NCBI RefSeq assembly: GCF_001625215.2
Contig: NC_030383.2
Span: 9,126,779 to 9,190,778 of the forward strand
Source: Daucus carota subsp. sativus
Taxonomy: Eukaryota > Streptophyta > Magnoliopsida > Apiales > Apiaceae
DNA: 64,000 nt
Direction of reading: 5' to 3'
Shown here piece by piece: positions 24,896 through 37,100 of the stretch. The position numbers and the translations under genes were made by a program. Below the pieces are notes generated by a model that saw only the letters and a program-made list of their open reading frames with translations, searched no databases and was not told the DNA's origin. The stretch's first letter is position 1. Each line of letters starts with the position of its first letter.

Positions 24896-27346
24896 TGTAA
24901 CATCCGTGAAATTACAAATACGTAAAAATACAATTATTTGATTTAATTATTGTGCAACAAGACTATTTTATTAGTTTCGGATTTAAATTATGATGTGAAA
25001 ATTTTTAATTAAAATATTATAGTTTCGAGAATGCTAGAAAACACGTGGGTTATGTTGTGTGGATCAGTCGTTAATTTGTACGTCAGCCCGAGAGCTGTGA
25101 AAATTATAGTAGACATGATTATTTATTTAATTACCGACTCGTGAATAAACATTGTGTTCAGGCCGAGATGATTATTTTATAAATTTGGGGATTGGCCAGA
25201 AAATATTAAAATAATTAATAATATTTTTATTTAGTTATTTTGTATAATGTTTAATTATTTAATATTCACGTTTAATTAAAAACCGATACGAGAATAACCG
25301 AGCCAAGTGAGAAATTATTAAAAATTTGATGAAGCGGAACTAGAGCCACAAGTTGCGACACTTGGAGCTCAAGACTTATGAGTGGCGCCCAAGTAAGATT
25401 TATATAAAATAATCTAATAAACTCATCATTAGCACTTAAGTGCAATTAGGGTCCAAGTAGTATAAAAGCTAAAAAAAAATTCAAGAACCTAAACGTTTTA
25501 CACCGAAAGAAGAAGAGAGAAGGCTGGAGAAAGACTTGGCCAGAAGAGTTGAAGGAAATTTGTAGAGAAATCCCAAAGATTTTACAAATCTATTTTATAA
25601 GGTAATATTCCAATTCATTTTCATTAATTAAGCAGGCCATATGTATTTATTTATGGCAAATAGTGGATATGCTTGCCTCAATACACTGCCGGGCCCCACT
25701 CATGAGATGTTAATGTAAAAGCTTTGTTTTAGATTACGTAGTGCATATATATTCATTTGGCTTCATAAATTAGTTTTTCCCGTTTAAGTTAAATTAGAAA
25801 ACTTAGGATTTAATTGGGGTTTTGCTTAATTATTGGTCGTTGATTGATTTGTCGACTAGGATTTGTGAGTTATTAATTTGGAGTTGAGCTGATGGTGGTG
25901 ACAGCCGCCGAAAATGGTACCGGCCGGCAGTGGTGGTGTGGGGTTGTAAAGAAGAAAGGAGAGATGGAGGGATAGTTTAATAATTTTATTATAAATGGTT
26001 GCTGATAAATAATTCGCTGGACATTAATTTGATGTCGGATTATAAAATAAATTATATATTTAGATTCCTTGTGAAAAAGTAGATGGAATGGACTCTTGAA
26101 TCAAATGATTTGGATGAGAAATGAGGGAGAAATGGATGGTCAAAATTTGGCTATGAGTGTTGACTTCGGGGAGAAAGAAACTAGCTGGGTGTGTTGGAGA
26201 AGATGATGATGTGGCAGCTTTTGATTGGGTAAAATATTGGAAATTAGTATTTAATTACTTTAGGGGATTAAATGATGGAATTAGTAAAAGTGTAACACAT
26301 GAAAGTTTAAGTAAATAATTTTTCGGATTTAATGGTGAAGCCTAATTTTGGGTTCGAGAAATATTAAATAAATTTATAATCAGGGTGATTTAATAAATAA
26401 TTAGTTTAATTGGTGGATTTAGTTAGTAAATGAATAAAAGGGAGTAATTTATAAAAAGTGAGATTGTTAGGGTAATAACATGAGTCAGTAAGGAATATTT
26501 TATTTAAATCGATAATAAGAGAAGAATAAACAAGAAATGATGTAGACAATATAAAATGAGAAATTATAAGTAGATTTACGAGATCATCATTTTAAGATAA
26601 GATTCTAAATTTATTATTTTCTGACATAGAAGATTGATTATCTGGAAGACGAGCTTGATTATTCAACATAAATTGGAACGTGGTGCACTGTAAGTATATA
26701 CTGTACTCTTCACTGTGATATTTTATGATGTTTCGGTGAACATTTTATTGATGACTTTCTGATGAGAAATGAGTATTCTTACATTTGTTCTGTGTGATGC
26801 TTCCTTTGTGAAGTAAAGTATGATACTTCCTTCGGGAAGAAAAGCTAAACCAATTGTTTAGCTGGCCGGGATCCCCAACAGTAGAACGTGTGAACTTTGA
26901 ACGAGTTTGAATACTCATACTCATCTTGGTGTGTGAAACTGTTTTGATGACTCTGATGAAATATTGATTTGGTTCACCAAGTTTTGTGAATAAAACTCAG
27001 TTGAAATGTACATATATGCTTACTGAGCTTTATAAGCTCATCCCTTTTTATGTACTAACTTTACAGGGAAGAATTCCGGAGAAGGATATTCAGGCAAGGG
27101 TAAAAGTGTGATGAACCGAAGTGCTAGACTTGGTTGGATTTGCAAGTAGAAGTTTAATAGAAGTATTATGTAATCGAAAGAAATATTTGTGAACTTTTAG
27201 AAGAGTGATGTAAGACTCTGATGTAAGGTAAAATATGCCTTTAAGTTATATCACGTTTAAGATTATGAAGATATAGTTCAGTGTGTTCCGTAGAATGGCA
27301 CCCCCGGGTCGGGTTGCTGAGGTCGTCTCGGGCCGGGGGCGTCACA
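24896..27346 (+). repeat. 5' LTR of the inner element
   Basis: 2451 bp, starting TGTAACATCC and ending GGGGCGTCACA. A TATAAAAG run near 25461 could be its promoter. Apart from the two differences noted, it matches the 3' copy. Confidence 0.95.
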
Positions 27347-27348
27347 GG

Positions 27349-27360
27349 TGGTATCAGAGC
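27349..27360 (+). other. Primer binding site, initiator Met tRNA (inner element)
   Basis: TGGTATCAGAGC follows the 5' LTR after two bases. This 12-mer is complementary to the 3' end of plant initiator methionine tRNA, the usual primer for Ty3 and Ty1 elements in plants. Confidence 0.93.
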
Positions 27361-27474
27361 TGTAGGTTCGAGAATCGACGAAAGTAGGATTAAGACTTTA
27401 GACTATTGTGGTTTTAAGTTAGAAAAGAGGTCTAGTAGATATATGGATCTTAGTTGTGGATGTGTGGATAAACT

Positions 27475-29500
27475 ATGTGTTTAGTACTTACTATAGTTGG
27501 AACCCCTAGAGTAAAAGGGACTGTTGATCCCGTTGAGGCCAAGATATGGTTAAGAGAAATAAAGAAGACTTTTGAGATAGTTGGTGTGGAAGAGGATAAG
27601 AAAACTATCTTTGATGCTTATATGCTTAATGAAGAAGCTAATTATTGGTGGGAAGCTAATCAAGTTCTAGATAGTTTATTGTGATATCATGAACCAGGTT
27701 GACAAAATTATTACTAAATTTTTTTTCCTAAAAAGTCTAGAGATTCAAATAGAGCTCAAATTTATAGAGCTCAAGCAAAAGAATATGTCAATAGCTGAGT
27801 ACGAAGCTAAGTTTATCGAACTTTCATTAAGTAAATACGGATGAAAAGAAAGTTGGAAGTTTTCGTCGGGCTTAGAGCCCTGGATTTAAAATAGGATTGC
27901 TACCCTCGAGATTGCTAGTTATGTGATGTTAGTGCACAAAGCTTGTATCGTTGAGTCAAGTTGTGAGTTGTTCAACAAAGAGAAAGTCGATAGGAAGCGC
28001 AAACCCTGCAAAATAATCAAAATATTGAAAGAAACCTTGGAATTATAGTATAAAGAAACCTTTTGGGAAGCAAGAGATGTCACGAACAGGGAATAGAGAG
28101 AGACATCAAAGGTTTAGATCTTCGCAGACCGCGAAAGTGTTTCCAGGGAGATCCCGTTGCCTGAGTATAATATATGTGGAATATGTTATTTACGAATAAT
28201 ATCACGTTTCACACGGTTTCGACTCAAGTTGACATCAATCTCATTTTGAAAACTTAGAAGTTTATTCTGTATCTTGAGTCCTTCCTTTGTTCGGAAGTGA
28301 CTGCTCCTAATAATCAATGTTTCTTTGATATTACAAAATCTTTTGTGATTCGTGATTTAATATTCGAGAATTGGAATAAATGTATACCACAATGATGATC
28401 TCAATCTAATAATTCTAAGAGATTGTCCCATATTTGATCCTATTTTCGATTCTATCTATTGAAAATCCTTAATTTGTGATTAAAGGATGCATTGCTCGCA
28501 TTCTTGGAAGAAGTGTGTTGGGAGGTAATTATGGTAGATCTAATTTGTCCAAGTTCTGAGATAAAGATTCAAAAGCAAATCTTTGAGATAAATCTTATTT
28601 CCTTGATATTTCTTCAATCTGATTGGGATGAACAACCCTAATCATAGGGGACACAAGGTATACCTGTCTGTGTGATAGGAGTTGGATGGGACGCCATCAC
28701 TTGTGTGTGTTGTGATTACAAGAAGGTTAACAACCTTTAGTAGTGTCTTAATTTGGACACGCAACACTTTGTTCATTTGATCACGTTGGTCTCCCAGTCA
28801 TCCTTTCATTTCAATGGAAGCTATTTTGAAAACTTATTGATTGGTGATTACCATTGTGAAAGACTTCTATATATCCAAGAAAATTTTAAAATTCTTATTC
28901 CCCTGAGTTCTTTTCAAAATACTCAGATTTCAAATCCTTGGATTTTGTTCTTTTCAAAAATACAGTTTGTTAAAAAGGTGTTGTATGGTGACGACGGATC
29001 CAGACTCACAGATTTGAAGAATGCCATATAGATTATTGAGAATTAAAAAAGATGACCCTTGACCTAGGGTTGATGATTTGTTTGACCAATTGTAGGAAAC
29101 ATCTTACTTTTCTAAGATAGACTTGAGATCTGAATACCATAAGGATCAAGCCTGAGAATGTACCTACAACGGTCTTTAAAACCTGACATGAACATTGTAA
29201 GTTCTTAGAGATGTCTTTCACAATGATTAATACACTTATAGCATTTATGGATCTTATAAATAGGATGTGTTTTCATGCAACATGAAAAAGTGATAAATAT
29301 GTTTCTAAGACAAGTTAAGGACTACGAATTGATATACCCTACCCATGATCTAGAGTTAGCTGCTGTAGTATTTGCTATAAAGAGTTAGCAACATTACTTG
29401 TATGATGAGAAGTGTGTGATATTTACGGATCATAAGAGTTTAAATTACTGATTTACCCAGAAAGGGTTGAATATGTGACAAAGAAGATGAAAAACTTAGA
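27475..29500 (+). pseudogene. Decayed gag, RT and RNase H of the inner element
   Basis: The gag remnant at 27475-27684 keeps VKGTVDPVEAKIWLREIKK and NYWWEAN. About 29090-29270 contains shifted reverse-transcriptase fragments (IDLRS-like, then FMDLINR). About 29318-29480 contains RNase H ([24 protein letters not shown]) broken by in-frame stops. Between about 27900 and 28980 I recognise nothing. No frame could make a functional protein. Confidence 0.85.
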
Positions 29501-29670
29501 ATTGGTAATTATGGATTCAAAGTATAAGGAGGGAAGGAGTTATGAGATGTTACTGGAACCAGAGTTATTGGAAAGAAGCTACGTGAGAATTAGAAGATGT
29601 AATGGAAAAAAAAAAAAAAACTACATAGAGTTGTTTAACACCAATCGGGATTCCGAGGACGGAATCCTTT

Positions 29671-29683
29671 AAGGAGGGAAGAA
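29671..29683 (+). other. Polypurine tract of the inner element
   Basis: AAGGAGGGAAGAA directly precedes the 3' LTR. It is intact although the coding region is dead, consistent with selection for or recent use of cis-acting signals only. Confidence 0.85.
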
Positions 29684-32135
29684 TGTAACATCCGTGAAAT
29701 TACAAATACGTAAAAATACAATTATTTGATTTAATTATTGTGCAACAAGACTATTTTATTAGTTTCGGATTTAAATTATGATGTGAAAATTTTTAATTAA
29801 AATATTATAGTTTCGAGAATGCTAGAAAACACGTGGGTTATGTTGTGTGGATCAGTCGTTAATTTGTACGTCAGCCCGAGAGCTGTGAAAATTATAGTAG
29901 ACATGATTATTTATTTAATTACCGACTCGTGAATAAACATTGTGTTCAGGCCGAGATGATTATTTTATAAATTTGGGGATTGGCCAGAAAATATTAAAAT
30001 AATTAATAATATTTTTATTTAGTTATTTTGTATAATGTTTAATTATTTAATATTCACGTTTAATTAAAAACCGATACGAGAATAACCGAGCCAAGTGAGA
30101 AATTATTAAAAATTTGATGAAGCGGAACTAGAGCCACAAGTTGCGACACTTGGAGCTCAAGACTTATGAGTGGCGCCCAAGTAAGATTTATATAAAATAA
30201 TCTAATAAACTCATCATTAGCACTTAAGTGCAATTAGGGTCCAAGTAGTATAAAAGCTAAAAAAAAAATTCAAGAACCTAAACGTTTTACACCGAAAGAA
30301 GAAGAGAGAAGGCTGGAGAAAGACTTGGCCAGAAGAGTTGAAGGAAATTTGTAGAGAAATCCCAAAGATTTTACAAATCTATTTTATAAGGTAATATTCC
30401 AATTCATTTTCATTAATTAAGCAGGCCATATGTGTTTATTTATGGCAAATAGTGGATATGCTTGCCTCAATACACTGCCGGGCCCCACTCATGAGATGTT
30501 AATGTAAAAGCTTTGTTTTAGATTACGTAGTGCATATATATTCATTTGGCTTCATAAATTAGTTTTTCCCGTTTAAGTTAAATTAGAAAACTTAGGATTT
30601 AATTGGGGTTTTGCTTAATTATTGGTCGTTGATTGATTTGTCGACTAGGATTTGTGAGTTATTAATTTGGAGTTGAGCTGATGGTGGTGACAGCCGCCGA
30701 AAATGGTACCGGCCGGCAGTGGTGGTGTGGGGTTGTAAAGAAGAAAGGAGAGATGGAGGGATAGTTTAATAATTTTATTATAAATGGTTGCTGATAAATA
30801 ATTCGCTGGACATTAATTTGATGTCGGATTATAAAATAAATTATATATTTAGATTCCTTGTGAAAAAGTAGATGGAATGGACTCTTGAATCAAATGATTT
30901 GGATGAGAAATGAGGGAGAAATGGATGGTCAAAATTTGGCTATGAGTGTTGACTTCGGGGAGAAAGAAACTAGCTGGGTGTGTTGGAGAAGATGATGATG
31001 TGGCAGCTTTTGATTGGGTAAAATATTGGAAATTAGTATTTAATTACTTTAGGGGATTAAATGATGGAATTAGTAAAAGTGTAACACATGAAAGTTTAAG
31101 TAAATAATTTTTCGGATTTAATGGTGAAGCCTAATTTTGGGTTCGAGAAATATTAAATAAATTTATAATCAGGGTGATTTAATAAATAATTAGTTTAATT
31201 GGTGGATTTAGTTAGTAAATGAATAAAAGGGAGTAATTTATAAAAAGTGAGATTGTTAGGGTAATAACATGAGTCAGTAAGGAATATTTTATTTAAATCG
31301 ATAATAAGAGAAGAATAAACAAGAAATGATGTAGACAATATAAAATGAGAAATTATAAGTAGATTTACGAGATCATCATTTTAAGATAAGATTCTAAATT
31401 TATTATTTTCTGACATAGAAGATTGATTATCTGGAAGACGAGCTTGATTATTCAACATAAATTGGAACGTGGTGCACTGTAAGTATATACTGTACTCTTC
31501 ACTGTGATATTTTATGATGTTTCGGTGAACATTTTATTGATGACTTTCTGATGAGAAATGAGTATTCTTACATTTGTTCTGTGTGATGCTTCCTTTGTGA
31601 AGTAAAGTATGATACTTCCTTCGGGAAGAAAAGCTAAACCAATTGTTTAGCTGGCCGGGATCCCCAACAGTAGAACGTGTGAACTTTGAACGAGTTTGAA
31701 TACTCATACTCATCTTGGTGTGTGAAACTGTTTTGATGACTCTGATGAAATATTGATTTGGTTCACCAAGTTTTGTGAATAAAACTCAGTTGAAATGTAC
31801 ATATATGCTTACTGAGCTTTATAAGCTCATCCCTTTTTATGTACTAACTTTACAGGGAAGAATTCCGGAGAAGGATATTCAGGCAAGGGTAAAAGTGTGA
31901 TGAACCGAAGTGCTAGACTTGGTTGGATTTGCAAGTAGAAGTTTAATAGAAGTATTATGTAATCGAAAGAAATATTTGTGAACTTTTAGAAGAGTGATGT
32001 AAGACTCTGATGTAAGGTAAAATATGCCTTTAAGTTATATCACGTTTAAGATTATGAAGATATAGTTCAGTGTGTTCCGTAGAATGGCACCCCCGGGTCG
32101 GGTTGCTGAGGTCGTCTCGGGCCGGGGGCGTCACA
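29684..32135 (+). repeat. 3' LTR of the inner element
   Basis: 2452 bp, near-identical to 24896-27346. It ends CA at 32135, followed by GCAAT. Confidence 0.95.
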
Positions 32136-32140
32136 GCAAT
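32136..32140. repeat. Target site duplication GCAAT (right)
   Basis: Second copy of the 5-bp duplication created when the inner element entered the outer gag gene. Confidence 0.92.
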
Positions 32141-32818
32141 CATTGCCTTCTCAACCACTGCCGCATACGTCTCTAATTGCAAAATCGCTAACTTGCTCCT
32201 AATCCAAGGCTTCAGACCTTGTTGGAATCTTTTTGCTTTCTGCCTATCTGTCTCTACATAAGTTGGCACAAACCTAGCCAATTCCGCAAACTTATTCTCA
32301 TATTCAACCACAGACATATTTCCTTGTTTCAACTCTAAAAAGTTCAACTCCATTTGATCTTGAAGAAACCTAGGAAAATACTTTTCTAAAAACAATTCCT
32401 TAAACCTCTCCCAAGTAATCTCAACTGTACCTTCCATATTCTTCACAGATTCCCACCAATACGTTGCCTCATTCTTTAAGTAATGACTAGCATACTTTGT
32501 TTTCTGATCCTCACTTGCTGGAACTAATGCAAAACACTTTTCCATTTCTTTTAGCCATGTTTGGGCTGCAACCGGATCTGCTGAGCCCTTAAACTCTGGA
32601 GGATTAACTGCCTGAAAAGTTTTAAAAGTTACCCTAGGATTCTCTTGATGTTGCTGTTGTCGGGTAAGATGAGCAGTTTGTTGAGCCAAAATTTGAATTA
32701 GTTGGGCCACAGCAGGATCTACTGGGCCTATGTTGACATTCTGGTTATCATTGTTATCATTGATGCTGTTGGTGCCTTCAGGATCACTGTTGGCACGAGT
32801 ATGTCTTTTTGGAGGCAT

Positions 32819-33361
32819 TCTGTAAAGAAGAAACAATTTACTTAGTCGTTTTAAATCAAATTCTCTTTTATAGAAGGTTTTTAAGAAAACAGAATTATAC
32901 ATTTTTTTTGAAAACATTTTTGAGATTATTTAACTAAATAAATTGCATGCTTCTTTACAGAATGTAAAGCAATAAAAGAAAGGTTGCAATATTATCACAT
33001 GAGTTTATGATCGGTACTGAAAGTAAAGTAAAGTAAAGCAAGTGCGATAAAGTAAAGGACAAGACTGTAAAGTAAAAGATGCTGATATATATAAGTCAGT
33101 GCTGGAGATACAAGCGTCAAGCGCTTTATCAAAAGTAAAGTACAACAACAGCAACAGCAAGGCTATCCTCTAGTCCGCTCGGCTAGTCTATATATACATG
33201 TCAAAATCTGCCGACAACCACAACAACATACATATCATCTAGTCAGCTCCGCTAGTCTATATACATGACAAAATCTGCTGACCTGATCCATACTACTCAC
33301 TACCTACTGCATCATACACACTACAATACTGACCATCTCCAACACATGATATACTCCAGAC
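32819..33361. other. Spacer between the upstream ORF and gag (outer element)
   Basis: Non-coding sequence with AAGTA-type short repeats at about 33019-33075 and two copies of a CTAGTC-GCT-GCTAGTCTATAT block (about 33171 and 33238). No gene is seen. Confidence 0.5.
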
Positions 33362-33928
33362 CTATGGAAAGTCTGGTCCTCCGATAATCTCCAGCTGCTC
33401 CAAGACCCAATGAGCCCAAACTACAATATCCCCAGGGGTACCAAACTCTGAAGTAGCTCCGTGTAGTCTCGCTGCTGCAATCCTCCGGAAAACAAATATA
33501 TCCTCTCTCAACTGTCGCTCTCCCCTATTAGGATCTAAATCCCTCATCGCCTGTGTCAGCTCTCCAATCTGGCCCAACAACTCATCTCTCTCCATCAAGA
33601 GTGCCTGATAGTAGTGATAGGGTACCGAAAGAGGGGAACACGGATAAGAGGGTCCAACACCTGAAAATCCCGAAGACTCATGCTCTGGTGGGGGTCCATG
33701 AATAGGAGGTCGTACCATGGGAGCAGGTGGGGGTACCATCCTAAGGGGTATAGGTGCAATAGGGGTCTGTCCACTACGAGGGTATCCAGGTGGACGTGAA
33801 GGTCCAGCTACAGGTGGGGGTGTAAGTGCCCTGGGTGAAGATACTGGTACAACTCCTGGACGGGGTGGAAGTCCCTCAACCGTCGACTCTGAATGATCAG
33901 AATGAACCGGGGTACTGGGGCCTGACAT
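33362..33928 (-). CDS. Proline-rich ORF upstream of gag in the outer chromovirus
   Basis: An intact 188-codon ORF in the same sense as gag-pol, between the primer site and gag. The start MSGPSTPVHSD (33928) is chosen over the in-frame Met at 33994 because the intervening residues are not proline-rich and look like leader. The N-terminal half is rich in Pro, Ser and Gly (TPPPVAGPSRPPG, MVPPPAPMVRPP). The C-terminal half is probably helical (ALLMERDELLGQIGELTQAM, then a REDIFVFRRIAAARL block). I recognise no domain. A decayed relative (MFVAIDEEPETPPHQ) precedes the gag fragment in the RING-CH gene intron, so the ORF may be a family trait. The function is unknown; a structural or regulatory role alongside gag is conjecture. 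Confidence 0.7.
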   Translation of the reverse strand: MSGPSTPVHSDHSESTVEGLPPRPGVVPVSSPRALTPPPVAGPSRPPGYPRSGQTPIAPIPLRMVPPPAPMVRPPIHGPPPEHESSGFSGVGPSYPCSPLSVPYHYYQALLMERDELLGQIGELTQAMRDLDPNRGERQLREDIFVFRRIAAARLHGATSEFGTPGDIVVWAHWVLEQLEIIGGPDFP

Positions 33929-34117
33929 GACTGATAGTCTGAGAATCAACATAAACAAACACGTATAAGAATCTGTATCCACTCCCAACATCAACCCTAA
34001 ATCTATTACGAATAATCCTCAACCTCTCAACGTTCTATCTACCAATCACTTATTTCTAGTCCTAATCTTCTACCCAACCTAACAATCTAGGCTTGTTTCA
34101 TTGACTTAAAACCTGTC

Positions 34118-34129
34118 GCTCTGATACCA
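34118..34129 (-). other. Primer binding site, initiator Met tRNA (outer element)
   Basis: On the minus strand TGGTATCAGAGC begins three bases after the 5' LTR end. It is the same primer site as in the inner element. Confidence 0.93.
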
Positions 34130-34132
34130 ACC

Positions 34133-37100
34133 TGTGGCGCCCTCCAAACCCGGGTCAGAAGTTTGGGGTCCACACCTTAACATAAACCTGTAATTAATGA
34201 TATAATATATACAGTGACCCTTAACTGTCCATGGATCGCAACAGGTTAAAGTATAAAACAAGCCACAACACAACTTTAATTATTACAAACCCAAATCCCA
34301 AATTATAAATTCAATTCTTACAAGCTTACACAATATTCGTATCTGGAACTCAAACTAATACATATATAAACACCAAGTGCTGCCGATAGCTCTATCCATC
34401 TCTCAGCCTGGAATCCTGGCCTTACCACTAGCCTGAGGGTCATCGCTACCAACCTTCTCTGCTTTCACTGGAAAGAATATAGAGTTTCGCAAGAGTGAGC
34501 TAACAAGCTCAGCAAGTATAACAATATCCATTTAAACATTTATCAAAAGATGATGGAAATCAGTATTTAAGAGAATCAATCTCAATATCAAAGTTTCTTT
34601 TTAGATTTTCAATTAGAATTGGATATTAAATTTTTATTTTTAAAAACCAAAGGTTAGGCTGCTGATCAGTCAGACACTAACCCCGAGCAGGCCCCGCCAT
34701 GCTCGTTTACTGGATCCAAGGCACACATTGGCCTAAAGCGACCACTCATCTGGTCTGACCATTCATTTGGTCCATTTCAGAAAAAAACTATCCAATTCTA
34801 TTAGGAATCAGGATAAGCAGCAACATATTTCAATAAACAGAATCAATAATAACATGATGAAATTTTGAAGCAGAAACAGAATGCAATTCAGGAGCATCTT
34901 CAAAATATTCCAAAATAAGAATCAGGAATAATTCCACGAGTCAATGGATCAGATATAGCATATCTGGATTTCAGGTATCACAATAGTCGTGGTTTGTATG
35001 AAATAAGGTTTCTAGTTTAATGAAAGGATTCACATGTCAAAGGGTGTTTTCAAATTCAAAGAAATTGGGATGCTGAAAAGGAATAAAAATTGTAGGGTGT
35101 ATGGTATTTCAGATAGAATTGACTTCCAGTCAATTGGTTGGGATATCAAGGGTGTGCCAAAACATTGGAATGGGGTTTATATGGTATTTATTCAAAAATC
35201 CCAAGGTTTGAAGGTTTACAATTGAATAAGGTTTCAAAATAGTTATCAAAGAATCAAATTAATGGTTCAAGTCTCAATGAATGAATAGTTCAAGTGGTAG
35301 TTAAGGAATCTGGTTGATGATTCAAGAATCAATGAGTCAAACAATTCATAATATGGCTCGATAGGTGTCAGAAGTGAATTAGAACGCTCACAAAGCAATC
35401 ACATCAGGGATCATATCTATATAATTGAAGGAAAGTATCAAGAAAACTTGCCTTATACTGACGATTTCAAATTTCAATCGCTCCTGCTCGATATACTATT
35501 CTATATCCACTTGCTTTCCCCCTTTATTACGCCTCGCTTCTCTGCTAATCATCACAACTAATTATCAATATGTGATCTCATACTATTCTCATCATCCTTT
35601 ACTCGAAACAAGTTTCTATCTACCCTTCGTTTTACCTAAATTCGATTTACGGATCAAAAGATATGTCAAAAACAATTTTATATCAATCACGTAAACACAT
35701 AACATATCAATCAAATAGCACATAGCACGTATCACATAAAATATTTAATAAAATATATTTTTCAAAAGAAGTTTGAAGTCAAACGGATTTTTCTGGTATT
35801 TATTATGAATTTTTAAACATTTTTCAGAATTAAAACGGGTCAAAGAATCATTTTATAAATAAATAATCCATTACTGGATACTTGAAATCAAGTCCGAAAT
35901 CATTTGAAATCAATTAACGAGCTTCAATCATATTTTGGAATAATATTTTAAAGCTCGAAACTATTTTTCAGAATTTTAAAATCATTTAAAAATATTTAAA
36001 ATAATTAAATCCAATTAATAAATCAATTAAAATCAATTAATAATTAATTAAAACAATTAATCAATTAATAATTAAATTAATTGACTAATTATAATAATTA
36101 ATTACTAATTAAAATTAATTAATAAATTAAATCAGATTTATTTTTGAATTAATAAATAATTAAAAACAATTTTTGAAATTAAAATAAATGATTTTCGAAA
36201 TTAAATTTAAATCAAAAATCATTTTTTTAAAACTTTTTAAAAATCCAGGGTTTGAATTGCAAGTTTTGAAAACTACAGGGTTTGATTTGCAACTTTGGAA
36301 ACTTCAGGGGTCTAAATGTCAAAAATGAAACTTGGGTGGCTAAACTTCACCACCTCCAAAAGTCCAGGGGCCAAACTGCAATTTTGCAGCCGCCGCCCCT
36401 GGCTTCGCCGGAGGTGGCGATTCCGGCCACCAATAGCCTCCAAATGGTGCAGATATGGAGTATCAAGCCTCCCCAACTCATCCATACAATCAATTTCACC
36501 AGAAACGGCCGGAATCGACCGTAATCGATCGAAGAAACTCGCCGTCGCCGGCGAGTTTTCTTTGAATCGATTCGTTCGATTCACGAACCTCAGCTAAGAT
36601 TTGAAGCTATGTACACGTTCCTGAGATCACAACCAACATGATGGTATCATCCAATTTCACTTCTACCTCCTAGATTAAATAACCCTAATTTCCAATTGAA
36701 AACATTCATCGCGCACATAAACCCTAATTCCTAATTTCGAAGATTAAACCTCAAATTGAACACGTTATTGAACTCCAAATCAAGCATATGATATACCAAA
36801 ATGATCAGGAGAAGATTATCTACAACATACAATCATCAAATCACACAAACAACTTCAAAATCAAAAATCCCTAATTTGAGCTTATTTACTTCGAATTTAA
36901 AACTCAAAATCCAAACCCACCTGATGTTGCTGCACTGATTTTGATGCTAGATTATGACTCTACTTGTTAAAACCTTCAATTTGAGTCCTTGAACGCCAAA
37001 ATCCGAGTCCGATAACGCGTCCAAATCCTCGTTTGAATCTCAAGAACACGAAGAACTCTCTCGGGAATTTCTCGGTTTTAACTGGTTTTATGATTTTCGT

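Larger units (their letters stand above)
24896..32135 (+). mobile_element. Non-autonomous LTR retrotransposon nested in gag
   Basis: The element is 7240 bp, on the plus strand opposite to its host element. LTRs at 24896-27346 and 29684-32135 (2451 and 2452 bp) begin TGTAACATCC and end GGCGTCACA. It has a perfect 5-bp target duplication, a primer site and a polypurine tract. The 2.3-kb interior holds only broken Ty3-type gag, RT and RNase H remnants, and integrase was not found. By eye the LTRs differ at one base (about 25642 versus 30434) and by one A in a homopolymer (about 25471 versus 30260). This pairs a very young insertion with a dead interior: a LARD-like element mobilised in trans. 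Confidence 0.93.
20978..32818 (-). pseudogene. Gag-pol polyprotein of the outer chromovirus, split by an insertion
   Basis: Two coding segments, 32818-32136 and 24890-20978, are separated only by the inner LTR element and one TSD copy. Their lengths sum to 4596 nt, so the frame is kept (1531 codons). The upstream part is the gag domain (WLKEMEKCFAL, YWWESV, FLEKYFP). The downstream part, numbered from Met at 24874, has zinc knuckles (C85-C98, C123-C136), protease DSGA (Asp194), reverse transcriptase with FIDD (526-529), RNase H (Asp675, Glu712, Asp737), integrase zinc site (H884, H891, C921, C924), D-D-E (Asp954, Asp1015, Glu1051), and a chromodomain in the last ~55 residues. No stop or frameshift was seen apart from the insertion. 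It encodes the coat, replication and integration proteins of the element; this copy cannot make them as one protein. Confidence 0.93.

Noticed and set aside
27349..27360. TGGTATCAGAGC as part of a tRNA-Met gene
   Set aside because: Only the primer-site complement is present, directly after an LTR; there is no cloverleaf.
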